Notes: generated by a model not told the origin, from the letters alone. A DNA stretch of 64,000 nucleotides from Thermosipho ferrireducens (GCF_017358165.1 NZ_CP071446.1:248001-312000); one strand, 5' to 3'. Counted from the stretch's first letter, positions 35,445 to 44,420 are shown. Numbers and translations: made by a program.

Positions 35445-37855
35445 TCTTCCCCTCTTATTATAGCAAAATCTGCTATTTCATCTTCTTTTGAAAGGTTAAC
35501 CAGTTTTACACCTTTTGTCACACGTCCTAAAACACTTATACTATTAATATTTATCTTTATACTCATGCCATGTTTTGTAAAAATCATCATTTCTTCCTTT
35601 CCACTTACACAGGATACTCCCACCACATTTCCTGCTTTTTCCGGACTTGAAATATTCCTTATCCCGGTACCTGCTCGCTTTTGCACACGATAATGAGAAA
35701 TCTCTGTCATTTTTCCATATCCCCGGTTTGTCACAGTCAATATGTACTTATTTTCATCTGTTAACAAAGTAGAACTCACAACTTCATCATCCTTTGAAAG
35801 GCGAATCCCTATGACTCCTATCGCACTTCTTCCCATTGTCCTAACTTCTGAAATACTGAATCTTATACACATTCCATTTTTCGTGGCAATAAATACTGTT
35901 TGATTATTGTTTTCTATTCTTAACACTGAAACTAAAGAATCACCGTCTTCAAAATTGATTGCTCTCATTCCACGAGAGTTTATATTCTTAAACTCTGCAA
36001 GCTTTGTTCTTTTAACTTTACCAAGCTTTGTTACAAAGAATAATTCACCGTCAAAATTGTCAACTGAAAGCATTGTAAGAATCTTTTCATTTGCATCTAT
36101 ATTCAAATACCTTGCAACCTGTTTCCCCTTACTTGTACGAGAGTTTTGTTCAATTTCGTAATTGTTCAACACAAAAACTTTTCCAGAAGACGTAAAGAAT
36201 AAAGTTTTCCCGTGCAAATGCGTGTATATAACTTCCATTATTGCATCATCCTGCATCAAAGAAGAACCTGTTATACCTTTTCCTCCACGTCGTTGAGTCC
36301 TGAATTCTTTTAAATCCATCATTTTCAGGTATCCTTTTTTGGTTAAAGAAATCACCACTTCTTTATCTGGAAGAAGTTGCAATATATCAAATTCTGTGGA
36401 CACTTCTTCTTTTGAGAGAATAATGCTCTTCCTTCCATCACCATATTTTTCTTTTATATCTGTTAATTCATCGATTATTTTTTCATAAACTTTAGTATCA
36501 CTTTCTATTAATTCCTTTTCTATTTGCATCTTCTTTATCATGTCTTCATACTCTTTAATAAGGTTTGAAAGTTCAAGTTTTGTCAACTTACCTAAACGCA
36601 AATCAACAACAGCTTTTGCCTGCTCTTTGGTAAAATCAAACATATCGATAAGCTCAGAAATAGCTGTATTCTGGTCTGCACTATTTCTTATAACAGAAAT
36701 AATAGTATCAATCGAGCGAGAAGCCTTTATCAATCCTTCAAGAATGTGAGCTCTTTTTGAGTATTGTTTATAGAAGAACTGGGCTCTTCTCCTTACAATT
36801 TCAAATCTGTGCTGCACAAAAGCCCACATTATTTCTTTTAGATTCATTAAAATGGGTCTTTTATCTTTGTCAATGACAAGCAATTGCGCATGGAACTGTG
36901 TTTGAAGCTGCGTATGTTTGTAAAGATTGTTAATTATAATTTCCTCGTTCACATTTGGAGCAACCTCTATAACAATTCGTAACCCTTCTTTATCTGATTC
37001 ATCTCTTATATCTTTTATTGGAAGATTAGACCTTTCGGCATATTCCACAATTTTTTTGATTAAATCAGATTTACTCACAGAGTATGGTATCTCAGTTATT
37101 ACTATGCTCTTTTTCTTTTTAGATTCTTCTATACTAACTTTACCCCTTAAGGTGAAACTTCCTTTCCCTGTTAAATACATTTCTCTTATTCCAGCTTTTC
37201 CTATAATTTCTCCACCGGTTGGAAAATCAGGCCCTGGAACGTGATTCATTAATTCCTCCACACTCATTTCAGGATTTTTAATCAAAGCAATAAATCCACT
37301 AACCAACTCACTTATATTATGTGGAGGAATATTAGTTGTCATTCCAACAGCGATACCCGATGCACCGTTTGCTAAAAGGTTTGGAAACTTAGAAGGCAAA
37401 ACTTCAGGTTCTTTTAACGAACCATCAAAATTATCGAGCATGTTAACTGTTTCTTTGTCTATATCTTCGAGCATTTCTTCAGCTATTCTATCAAGCCTGG
37501 CTTCTGTATACCTCATCGCAGCAGGAGGATCTCTATCAACTGATCCAAAATTTCCCTGTCCTTCAACAAGTTTGTATCTCATTGACCAATCCTGAGCAAG
37601 TCTTACGAGAGTATCGTATATAGCGGCATCTCCATGTGGGTGATACTTACCCATTACTTCTCCCACAATACGAGCCGATTTCTTAAAAGGTTTATTATGA
37701 GTAACACCCAGTTCGTACATACTATAGAGAATTCGCCTTTGCACCGGTTTAAGTCCGTCGCGTACGTCTGGTATAGCCCTTCCTATAATAACGCTCATTG
37801 AATAACTAAGATACGACTCTTTCAACTCTTCTTCTATAGATCTATAAATTTCCAT
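35441..37855 (-). CDS. gyrA: DNA gyrase subunit A
   Basis: An 804-residue type IIA topoisomerase subunit. The catalytic Tyr is Y116 in [10 protein letters not shown]. The quinolone-determining stretch reads [10 protein letters not shown], so the position equal to E. coli Ser83 is Ala (A77) while Asp87 is kept (D81). The C-terminal beta-pinwheel starts with the GyrA box QRRGGKG, which separates it from ParC and indicates DNA wrapping and negative supercoiling. It lies between metG and the archease gene. Confidence 0.96.
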   Translation of the reverse strand: MEIYRSIEEELKESYLSYSMSVIIGRAIPDVRDGLKPVQRRILYSMYELGVTHNKPFKKSARIVGEVMGKYHPHGDAAIYDTLVRLAQDWSMRYKLVEGQGNFGSVDRDPPAAMRYTEARLDRIAEEMLEDIDKETVNMLDNFDGSLKEPEVLPSKFPNLLANGASGIAVGMTTNIPPHNISELVSGFIALIKNPEMSVEELMNHVPGPDFPTGGEIIGKAGIREMYLTGKGSFTLRGKVSIEESKKKKSIVITEIPYSVSKSDLIKKIVEYAERSNLPIKDIRDESDKEGLRIVIEVAPNVNEEIIINNLYKHTQLQTQFHAQLLVIDKDKRPILMNLKEIMWAFVQHRFEIVRRRAQFFYKQYSKRAHILEGLIKASRSIDTIISVIRNSADQNTAISELIDMFDFTKEQAKAVVDLRLGKLTKLELSNLIKEYEDMIKKMQIEKELIESDTKVYEKIIDELTDIKEKYGDGRKSIILSKEEVSTEFDILQLLPDKEVVISLTKKGYLKMMDLKEFRTQRRGGKGITGSSLMQDDAIMEVIYTHLHGKTLFFTSSGKVFVLNNYEIEQNSRTSKGKQVARYLNIDANEKILTMLSVDNFDGELFFVTKLGKVKRTKLAEFKNINSRGMRAINFEDGDSLVSVLRIENNNQTVFIATKNGMCIRFSISEVRTMGRSAIGVIGIRLSKDDEVVSSTLLTDENKYILTVTNRGYGKMTEISHYRVQKRAGTGIRNISSPEKAGNVVGVSCVSGKEEMMIFTKHGMSIKININSISVLGRVTKGVKLVNLSKEDEIADFAIIRGEE

Positions 37856-37880
37856 TTATTTCCCTCCAATTATGAAATAA

Positions 37881-39806
37881 TCACGAAATTTTGGCGCCAG
37901 GTTCTATATCCTGATCCACAGTTAAAAGAACTAATTTGTTTTCACGTTTTGCAGCAAGCAACATACCATTTGATTCAACTCCCATAAGTTTTGCAGGTTT
38001 AAGATTTGCAACGACAATAATCTTTTTCCCTACAAGCTGATCTGGTGCATAAAACTTTGCTATCCCTGCAACTATCTGTCTTTTGCCAAGTTCTCCTAAA
38101 TCAATTATTAATCTAAGAAGTTTCTCAGACTTTTGAATTTTTTCCGCTTCCAATACCTGAGCAACTCGAAGTTCCACTTTTGCAAAATCATTTATACTTA
38201 TCAAATCAACAACATTTTCGCTCTCTAATTTCTTTTCCATCTTTTTCACCCCATCAGCTATTTTTTTGAAAGCCCTCATATCTATTTTGGTAAACAACGG
38301 TTTCCCGTGAATCACAGAAGAACCAGCTGAAAGAAATCCCCATTTTTCAGAAAAAACTTCATCAAAAGAAGCAGTTACATTTAACCTTCTGAGCACTTCA
38401 CTGGAAGAATCAGGCATAAATGGCGACAGAAGAACTGCTATTTTTAGCACAGCTTCTAAAGTATTGTAAAGAACAGTGGCAAGACGCTTTTTATTTCCTT
38501 CCTTTGCAAGTACCCATGGCTTATTTTCATCAAAATAGCGATTTGTTTCCGCAATAAACTTCCAGATCTCTTCCAGAGCAGTTGTAAGCTTATAATTATC
38601 CATGGAGTTTATATAACTTTCATACAATTCTGAATAATATGTTCTTAACCTTACATCCGAATCAGTTTCATCCTCAGGATCTGGTATCTTTGAATCAAAA
38701 TGTTTCTTTACCATAGCAATAGTTCTGTGCAATAAATTTCCATAATCATCTGCAAGATCAGAATTTAACCTTTGTACAAGATTCTCTTCGGAAAAATCTC
38801 CATCTTTTCCAAATACTATGTCCCGAGCAAGATAATACCTTACAACATCGTTACCATATTTTTTTACAAATTCCCTGGGATCAATAGCATTTCCAAGCGA
38901 TTTACTGATCTTCTGGCCATTCACTGTCAACCAACCATGAGCAAAAATCTTCTTTGGAAGAGGCAACCCAACAGACATTAGCATCGCAGGCCAGATTAAA
39001 CTATGAAACCTATTAATTTCCTTTCCAATCAAATGAACATCCGCAGGCCACCACTTTTTAAACTTTTCCTCATTTTCACCGTATCCAATAGCAGAAATAT
39101 AATTTATCAAAGCATCAACCCAGACATATATAACATGTTCGGGGTCATCGGGCATTTGAACTCCCCATTTAAAAGTCGTTCTTGTGATTGAGAGATCCTT
39201 TAATCCACCCTCCAGAATTTTTAACATTTCGTTTTTTCTAAATTCAGGCTCAACAAAGTCTGGATTCTCTTTAAAATGCTTTAAAAGCGGTTCTGTGTAT
39301 TTTGACAGTTTAAAGAAATAATTTTCCTCTTCAACAAAATTTAAAGGCCTTCCACAGGATGGACATAAATGCTTTCCTTCCTCAGACTTTTCAATTTCAT
39401 CTTCGTTCCAGTAAGTTTCACACGGAATACAATACCATCCTTTATAAGCTCCTTTATAAATATCTCCATTTTCCTTCATTTTTTTCACAAAAAGTTGAAC
39501 AGTTTTCATATGCTTTTCATCAGTGGTTCTTATAAAAAAATCATTTGTTATTTTTAAATCCTTCCAGAGCTGTTTAAACTTTCCAGAAAGCTCATCACAC
39601 AATTCCTGTGGTGTCTTACCACTTGACCGGGCTGCCTGAAGAATCTTTTGCCCATGCTCATCAGTACCAGTTAAATAAAAAACTTCGTAACCCAGTAATC
39701 TTTTGTAACGCGCAATTATATCCCCTATTATTGTTGTATAAGCGCTTCCAATGTGAGGTTCAGAATTTACATAATAAATAGGAGTAGTGATATAAAATTT
39801 TTTCAC
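37881..39806 (-). CDS. metG: methionyl-tRNA synthetase with C-terminal tRNA-binding domain
   Basis: A 641-residue class I synthetase. HIGS (18-21) and the KISKS loop (near 300) are the catalytic motifs; a knuckle CIPC...CPSCG (about 127-149) binds zinc. A C-terminal OB-fold tRNA-binding module (about 535-641, starting FAKVELRVAQVLEAEKIQKS) dimerises and binds tRNA. First gene of the long minus-strand housekeeping run, preceded by GGAGGTGATG and an extended -10 promoter. Confidence 0.96.
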   Translation of the reverse strand: MKKFYITTPIYYVNSEPHIGSAYTTIIGDIIARYKRLLGYEVFYLTGTDEHGQKILQAARSSGKTPQELCDELSGKFKQLWKDLKITNDFFIRTTDEKHMKTVQLFVKKMKENGDIYKGAYKGWYCIPCETYWNEDEIEKSEEGKHLCPSCGRPLNFVEEENYFFKLSKYTEPLLKHFKENPDFVEPEFRKNEMLKILEGGLKDLSITRTTFKWGVQMPDDPEHVIYVWVDALINYISAIGYGENEEKFKKWWPADVHLIGKEINRFHSLIWPAMLMSVGLPLPKKIFAHGWLTVNGQKISKSLGNAIDPREFVKKYGNDVVRYYLARDIVFGKDGDFSEENLVQRLNSDLADDYGNLLHRTIAMVKKHFDSKIPDPEDETDSDVRLRTYYSELYESYINSMDNYKLTTALEEIWKFIAETNRYFDENKPWVLAKEGNKKRLATVLYNTLEAVLKIAVLLSPFMPDSSSEVLRRLNVTASFDEVFSEKWGFLSAGSSVIHGKPLFTKIDMRAFKKIADGVKKMEKKLESENVVDLISINDFAKVELRVAQVLEAEKIQKSEKLLRLIIDLGELGKRQIVAGIAKFYAPDQLVGKKIIVVANLKPAKLMGVESNGMLLAAKRENKLVLLTVDQDIEPGAKIS

Positions 39807-39845
39807 TTCATCACCTCCAGATAATTTTTATTTATTTCTTTTTTA

Positions 39846-39854
39846 ATTATATCA
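39846..39854 (-). promoter_or_regulatory. extended -10 promoter of the metG operon
   Basis: On the minus strand TGATATAAT (TG-N-TATAAT) lies about 40 bases upstream of the metG ATG. A TTGATA box exists but with a spacer of 23 bases, so promoter strength probably relies on the extended -10. Confidence 0.55.
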
Positions 39855-39934
39855 CAATACCTCTCCATATTCTTTATCAAATATGCATGATTACGTTAAA
39901 ATCGTAAGAACAACACAAAAAGAAATAAAATGAA

Positions 39935-40440
39935 AGGAATGTCATCTCGAGCAAAGCGAGAGGGATGTCATCCTGAGGAATGTAATGACGAGGGATCTTA
40001 TCCTTTTGTCATTCCGAACGCACGTGAGGAATCTTATCTTTTCCCAACCCTTGCTAAAATCAAGATTCCTCGTCGCATACGCTCCTCGGAATGACAGGAA
40101 ACGGGGGATTCCTTGACACATGTGCTCCTCGGAATGACAGAGAGGGGAATTCATCGCATTCCCGCTCTCAGGAACGACTTTCTCCTTTTTTGTCATCCTG
40201 AGAAACGAAGTGACGAAGGGGATGTCATCCCGAGGAACGAAGTGACGAAGGATCTTATTCTTTTTACCAACCTCGCTAACTCTCGCTAATCTCGCCAATC
40301 TCGCCAACCTCGCTAAATAAAAGATTCCTCACCCTTCGGGTTCGGAATGACAGGGGTGGGGGATTCCTCTCTTCTACGCTCCTCGGAATGACAAAAAGGA
40401 AAGGTGTCATCCTGAGCGTAGCGAAGGATCTTATACAAAG
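39935..40440. repeat. mosaic intergenic repeat block R5
   Basis: The longest block. It has several A and B arms in both orientations, a five-unit CTCGCTAAC-type run at about 40269-40315, the ACCCTTCGGGTTCGG hairpin variant near 40328-40345, and a terminal A/B inverted pair (A ending near 40393, B from about 40407 to 40437). A 94-bp segment at about 40107-40200, including GAATTCATCGCATTCCCGCT, recurs in R7 and R8. It bounds MNT/HEPN pair 2 at the toxin side. Open frames across the block are repeat artefacts. Confidence 0.9.
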
Positions 40441-40502
40441 AGCCCATCTTTTTACCTTCCTAATTGGTATACCACACAACATTTATCATGTATCAGGAAT
40501 TA

Positions 40503-40856
40503 TTAGAACTGGTCATTATAACCCAGTTTTTCTAATATTTTATTTATTTGAATTTTAAGGTTCGAAATATCTTTTTTTACTGTTTTCCAGACAATTTCAT
40601 AATTTACGCCAAAATACTCATGAATTAGTTTATCTCTCATACCCGCTATTTCTCTCCAGGGAATATATGGATATTTTTCTTTAAAACTTTGCGGTAAGTT
40701 CTTTACAGCTTCTCCTATAATCTCCAGACTTCTGATAAAAGCCCGAATCATAACAGGGTTACTGATAAAATCAGCATACTCAAGTCCATTAGAATTTTCT
40801 ATTAAAAACTCGCATTCCTGTAATATATGTTCAAGATACGGCTTTGCTTTTTTCAT
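40503..40856 (-). CDS. hepT: HepT-like HEPN ribonuclease toxin (pair 2)
   Basis: A 117-residue helical HEPN protein. RDKLIHEYFG (about 77-86) gives the R-x4-H motif with Tyr two residues on. The SLEIIGEAVKNLPQSFKEKYPYIPW segment is typical. Its ATG overlaps the antitoxin stop (TAATG). Expected RNase toxin under control of the adjacent MNT protein. Confidence 0.9.
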   Translation of the reverse strand: MKKAKPYLEHILQECEFLIENSNGLEYADFISNPVMIRAFIRSLEIIGEAVKNLPQSFKEKYPYIPWREIAGMRDKLIHEYFGVNYEIVWKTVKKDISNLKIQINKILEKLGYNDQF

Positions 40857-41158
40857 TATATAACCTCGACCTCTTTTATATAAGGTTTTATAAAAGGACT
40901 TATACTTTTTTCTGTAAGAAGGTCCACTTTCACGCCCAGTATCTTACTTAGTTCTTCCTCAATTCTCACAAATTCAATAAGTGTTGGCACTTCATAAAAA
41001 TCTACAATTAAATCTATATCACTTTTTTCTGTTTGCTTTCCTTCTGCATATGAACCAAAGATTTTCAAGCTTTTTATTCTATACTTTTCCTCAAGATATT
41101 CTCTGTGCTGGATAAGAATCTGTATAATTTCTTCTAAAGACTTTACATTCTCCTTCAT
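40856..41158 (-). CDS. mntA: MNT-type nucleotidyltransferase antitoxin (pair 2)
   Basis: A 100-residue minimal nucleotidyltransferase with GSYAEGKQTEKSDIDLIVDF (GSx and DxD motifs). I use the ATG at 41158, spaced correctly from GGGTGAG; a GTG nine bases upstream overlaps that ribosome site. Antitoxin-first order, coupled to hepT. The upstream 100 bases match the flank of pair 3, though the two antitoxins differ widely in sequence. Confidence 0.9.
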   Translation of the reverse strand: MKENVKSLEEIIQILIQHREYLEEKYRIKSLKIFGSYAEGKQTEKSDIDLIVDFYEVPTLIEFVRIEEELSKILGVKVDLLTEKSISPFIKPYIKEVEVI

Positions 41159-41213
41159 TATTCTCACCCTTTATTATTTTAACCCATTCATAGGACATTA
41201 TTTCAAACTTTTC

Positions 41214-41670
41214 TTTTATAAAGAGTATATCAAATACATCGCTCTTTTTTCAAATTCTCTTTTGCCATTCCAAACGCATTTAAGGAATTCTATTTCTCTT
41301 CGAAAGGTATTAAGATTCCTCGCCTTCTACGCTCCTCGGAATGACAAAAGAGAAAGGTGTCATCCTGAGGAGCGCCAGCGACGAAGGATCTTATTTTTTT
41401 CCCCAACCTCGCCAACTCTCGCAAGATCCTTCGCACTCCGTGCTCAGGACAGGCCTTGCTAACCTCGCTAAATATAAGATTCCTCACCCTTCGGGTTCGG
41501 AATGACAGGAGCGGTAGATTCCTCGTCGCTACGCTCCTCGGAATGACAGGAGGCGGGGGATTCCTTGTCACTGCGCTCTTATTGGAATGACAGGGGTGGA
41601 GGATTCTTCGTCGATACACTCTTTGGAACGACAAAGAATAAGGAAATCGTTGAAACGACAAAAAAAGAGT
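41214..41670. repeat. mosaic intergenic repeat block R6 with shared TA flank
   Basis: 41214-41311 is a flank segment (AAGAGTATATCAAATACATC, later TTTTGCCATTCC) that recurs at 44093. Then comes the clearest inverted pair of the window: A arm 41312-41346 and B arm 41358-41393, about 35 bases each with an 11-base loop. It continues with CTCGCCAACTCTCG units, a GCAAGATCC/GGCCTTGC arm, the ACCCTTCGGGTTCGG variant and three more A copies to about 41635. Confidence 0.9.
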
Positions 41671-41691
41671 ATTAAAACTCGATGTTTTTGA

Positions 41692-41697
41692 TATAAT
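41692..41697 (+). promoter_or_regulatory. -10 box for a leaderless ClC transcript
   Basis: TATAAT at 41692-41697 lies 7 bases before the ATG at 41705, so transcription would start at or next to the start codon. No Shine-Dalgarno sequence precedes this ATG (ATTTTTTGT). No good -35 box was found at 17 bases. Confidence 0.5.
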
Positions 41698-41704
41698 TTT
41701 TTGT

Positions 41705-42805
41705 ATGAGAGAAGTTGTATTTACAATAATAGCTGGTATAGCATCTGGGATTATATCTCCATTTATAGAAGGCTCGATGGTGAGTCTTATTCGTTTTATA
41801 AACAATTTTCTGGGAGAGTTTATAATCTTTACTCCTGTACTTGGTTTTTGTATAGTTGGATTATTGGCAAAAAAGTCTCCTATCATTCTTGGTACAGGAG
41901 TTAACGCGTATGCCAATGAAAACACACGAATTTCTTTAACAGATACTATCCTTAAATACGTTTCCACAATTGTTACTTTAGGTTTTGGAGGAAGTGGAGG
42001 ACTTGTATCTCCTACTCTTTATTTAGGAAGAGGTATTTCAGAAAGCGTATATATGAAAAGAGAACGAATTCTTTCAATAGCTTTTGCATCTGGAATGCTT
42101 ACATATTATCTGGGTACACCGCTTACAGCGGCTCTTCTTTCTGTGGAATATCTTAGAAAGGACGAGGTTTCGTATGAAGATCTAATGCCCGCTGTGCTGG
42201 CTTCAGCCATAAGCTATTACAATTACAAAGCCTTAGGATATAAACCCATCTTTTTAAGCATTGTAAATATAAATGATCTTCCTTCCATTAACACAAAATA
42301 TGTTATTATATCTTTCTTGATAGCCATAATCTTTGGAGGAATAGCTACAGGCATATACTTTTTAAAATGGATTTATAGAAAATACACAGAAAATTTGACT
42401 ATGTACAAAAAGACTTTCTTTTCTGGCCTTTTAGTTTCGACTGTTGGAATTATATTTGGTGCGAAAGTTTTAGGACTTCGTGTTATCCTTGGAGAAAATC
42501 CTATAAATTTTATTTTTGGCAAAATTTTAGCCACAGTGTTCACAATAGAATCCATGGGAAGTAGTGGATATTTTACACCTTTAACAACGGTGGGAATAAA
42601 CCTTGGACATATAGCCTCAAATTTTGGTCTTCCACATCAAATTGGCGCTGTTCTTGGTATATCTTCTATGCTTTCTTCCATGTTAAACATCCCAATTGCC
42701 GCTGTTATTTTCCCGATTGAACTCTGTGGATATAAAGCTTTGATTCCGGCAGTTATAGGGTCTTCTGTATCCTATATGATTTATAAAAGATTCAGACTTG
42801 AATAG
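41705..42805 (+). CDS. ClC family chloride channel/transporter
   Basis: A 366-residue membrane protein of the ClC family with about ten hydrophobic helices. The anion-binding motifs of the two inverted halves are visible: GFGGSGGLVSPTLYLG (about 98-113) and ESMGSSGYFTPLTTVG (about 280-295), and ISSMLSSMLNIPIAAVIF near 325 matches the late selectivity region. The position that often holds the gating Glu (G[K/R]EGP) reads GGSGG, so proton coupling is doubtful and it may be a channel or a ClC-like relative. It is somewhat shorter than E. coli ClcA. Translation appears leaderless. It sits alone between repeat blocks R6 and R7. Confidence 0.85.
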   Translation: MREVVFTIIAGIASGIISPFIEGSMVSLIRFINNFLGEFIIFTPVLGFCIVGLLAKKSPIILGTGVNAYANENTRISLTDTILKYVSTIVTLGFGGSGGLVSPTLYLGRGISESVYMKRERILSIAFASGMLTYYLGTPLTAALLSVEYLRKDEVSYEDLMPAVLASAISYYNYKALGYKPIFLSIVNINDLPSINTKYVIISFLIAIIFGGIATGIYFLKWIYRKYTENLTMYKKTFFSGLLVSTVGIIFGAKVLGLRVILGENPINFIFGKILATVFTIESMGSSGYFTPLTTVGINLGHIASNFGLPHQIGAVLGISSMLSSMLNIPIAAVIFPIELCGYKALIPAVIGSSVSYMIYKRFRLE

Positions 42806-42848
42806 CAACTATAGCTTACTTTGAAAAACTTTTGAATTTTCTTATAAA

Positions 42849-43058
42849 GATTCCTCGTCGCGTGTGCTCCTCGGAATGACAGGAGCGGGGGATTCCTCGT
42901 CGCGTGTGCTCCTCGGAATGACAGGAGCGGGGGATTCCTCGTCGCGTGTGCTCCTCGGAATGACAGGAGCAGGGGATTCCTCGTCACTACGCTCCTTGGA
43001 ACGACAGGGGGCGGGGGATTCCTTGACATATGTGCTTCTCGGAATGACAGAGAGAGGG
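42849..43058. repeat. five-copy 42-bp tandem array (part of block R7)
   Basis: Five head-to-tail copies starting at 42849, 42891, 42933, 42975 and 43017. Each begins GATTCCT and contains CTCCTCGGAATGACAGG plus a GC-rich linker (AGCGGGG). Copies 1-3 are almost identical, copies 4-5 diverged. The unit is the repeat-family A arm plus linker. Because 42 is a multiple of 3, open frames cross it on both strands with a 14-residue period; they are not genes. Confidence 0.93.
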
Positions 43059-43225
43059 AATTCATCACCTTCCCGCTCTCAGGAACGACTTTCTCCTTTT
43101 TTGTCATCCTGAGGAGCGCCAGCGACGAAGGATCTTATTTTACCAACCTCGCAAGATCCTTCGCACTCCGTGCTCAGGACAAGCCTTGCTAACTCTCGCC
43201 AAATAAAAGATTCCTCAGGAATAGC
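43059..43225. repeat. mosaic intergenic repeat block R7 (right part)
   Basis: Contains the segment shared with R5 and R8 (GAATTCATC to GTCATCCTGAG), a B arm (GAGGAGCGCCAGCGACGAAG), a short unit run, the GCAAGATCC to AAGCCTTGC arm and a final AAGATTCCTCA. From the B arm to the end it matches R6 for more than 100 bases. It borders MNT/HEPN pair 3 on the toxin side. Confidence 0.88.
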
Positions 43226-43278
43226 AAAAAAGGTAACCTAAAAATTTAAAATAAGTTCAGACAACATACTGGCTACTG

Positions 43279-43644
43279 CTAATATTCAATCTGGTCTTTC
43301 CAGCCTTCTTTTTCAATAATGTTTTTCAGTTTTTCGAAAAGTTCAAAAATATCTTTTTTAATAATCTTCCATAAAATATACGTATCTATACCAAAATAAA
43401 AATGAATCATTTTATCTCTTGCTTTTGCTATCATGCTCCAACCTATATATGGATATTTATTCCTAAATTCCTTTGATATATTTTTAACTGCTTCGCCTAA
43501 TATTTCAATATTTCTTACCACAGCATCAATAGTTTTACTATCTTTCTTAAAATCTTCAAAAGATAAATCCTTTGTATACTGAAAAATCTTTTGACATGAT
43601 AAAAACATATCCAACACAAATTCCCTGTCTCCTCTTTTATACAT
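43279..43644 (-). CDS. hepT: HepT-like HEPN ribonuclease toxin (pair 3)
   Basis: A 121-residue HEPN protein. RDKMIHFYFG gives the R-x4-H motif and the Tyr target of adenylylation. RNIEILGEAVKNISKEF is the usual HepT helix. I start it at the ATG at 43644, which follows GAGGTGGAG; a GTG 12 bases upstream has no better site. It overlaps the antitoxin end by 8 bases. Expected toxin of the third MNT/HEPN module. Confidence 0.9.
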   Translation of the reverse strand: MYKRGDREFVLDMFLSCQKIFQYTKDLSFEDFKKDSKTIDAVVRNIEILGEAVKNISKEFRNKYPYIGWSMIAKARDKMIHFYFGIDTYILWKIIKKDIFELFEKLKNIIEKEGWKDQIEY

Positions 43645-43939
43645 ACTCCACCTCACGCTTTATTCTTTCCTTTACAGGTTTAATTCTTATGTCTTCAATA
43701 CCTGAAGGTGTTATGACGTCTATCTCTCTATCAAATAGATTTTCAAGATACTCTATAAGACCTATAAAATCTTTCATTCCTCCTCTATCTTTTTCAAACT
43801 CAACTACAAAATCTATATCACTTTTCTCATTAGCTTCATTTCTCACAACAGATCCAAAAATCCCTATTCTCTTTACTCCAAACTTCCTGATCTCATCCAT
43901 ATTTTCCTTTATTAATTTTATAACCATTTCTTTTTTCAT
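43637..43939 (-). CDS. mntA: MNT-type nucleotidyltransferase antitoxin (pair 3)
   Basis: A 100-residue minimal nucleotidyltransferase with GSVVRNEANEKSDIDFVVEF. The RGE-type Glu-containing turn reads RNEANE. C-terminal half (REIDVITPSGIEDIRIKP) is the standard MNT ending. Antitoxin-first, overlapping the toxin. Preceded by AAGGAGGCAG. Lies between R7 and R8. Confidence 0.9.
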   Translation of the reverse strand: MKKEMVIKLIKENMDEIRKFGVKRIGIFGSVVRNEANEKSDIDFVVEFEKDRGGMKDFIGLIEYLENLFDREIDVITPSGIEDIRIKPVKERIKREVEYV

Positions 43940-44092
43940 ATTTCTGCCTCCTTAACACTGGGGACTAAACAACGGACTCATATATTTTTTATTTTTTAAT
44001 CCAAACCATCTCAATAATCTTTAATTTGCATTTAGTAACCCAGGTTTTTACATCATTTATACTAAATATGCCAAAAAATCTGGCTTTTTAAG

Positions 44093-44410
44093 CTTCTTTA
44101 TATAAAGAGTATATCAAATGTATTGCATTTTTTTCAAATTTTCTTTTGCCATTCCAAAGCATGTAATGAATCTTATTCTCTTTTCAAAAGGTATTAAAAT
44201 TCCTCGTCGCTACGCTCCTCGGAACGACAGGGAGCGGGGGATTTCTTGACACATGTGCTTCTCGGAATGACAGAGAGGGGGGAATTCATCGCCTTCCCGC
44301 TCTCAGAAACGACTTTCTCCTTTTTTGTCATCCTGAGGAGCGCCAGCGACGAAGGATCTTTTTTTACTAACCTCGCCAACTTTCGCCAACCTTACCAATC
44401 TTGCTAAAAC
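44093..44410. repeat. mosaic intergenic repeat block R8 with shared TA flank
   Basis: 44093-44200 repeats the flank seen at 41214 (AAGAGTATATCAAATGTATT, then TTTTGCCATTCCAAAG and AAAAGGTATTAAAATTCCTC). It is followed by an A arm, the segment shared with R5 and R7 (about 44240-44340), a B arm (GAGCGCCAGCGACGAAGGATC) and a degraded unit run at about 44366-44404. The stretch 43940-44092, the antitoxin leader, shows nothing else. Confidence 0.88.
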
Positions 44411-44420
44411 TTAAAAGCAC

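Noticed and set aside
39942-40482. Open frames of 121 and 68 codons in block R5
   Set aside because: They consist of repeat arms that recur as frames in other blocks; arginine/serine-rich low-complexity translation, no ribosome site.
41290-41967. 225-codon minus-strand frame across R6 and into the ClC gene
   Set aside because: Antisense to the start of the ClC gene and composed of repeat translation.
42781-43112. Long open frames on both strands with a 14-residue repeat (LLGMTGAGDSSSRV-like)
   Set aside because: They translate the 42-bp tandem array and neighbouring repeat arms; 42 is a multiple of three, so frames stay open by chance. No ribosome site.
42849-43225. Possible CRISPR array
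   Set aside because: The repeat unit is directly contiguous with no unique spacers, and no cas genes are in the window.
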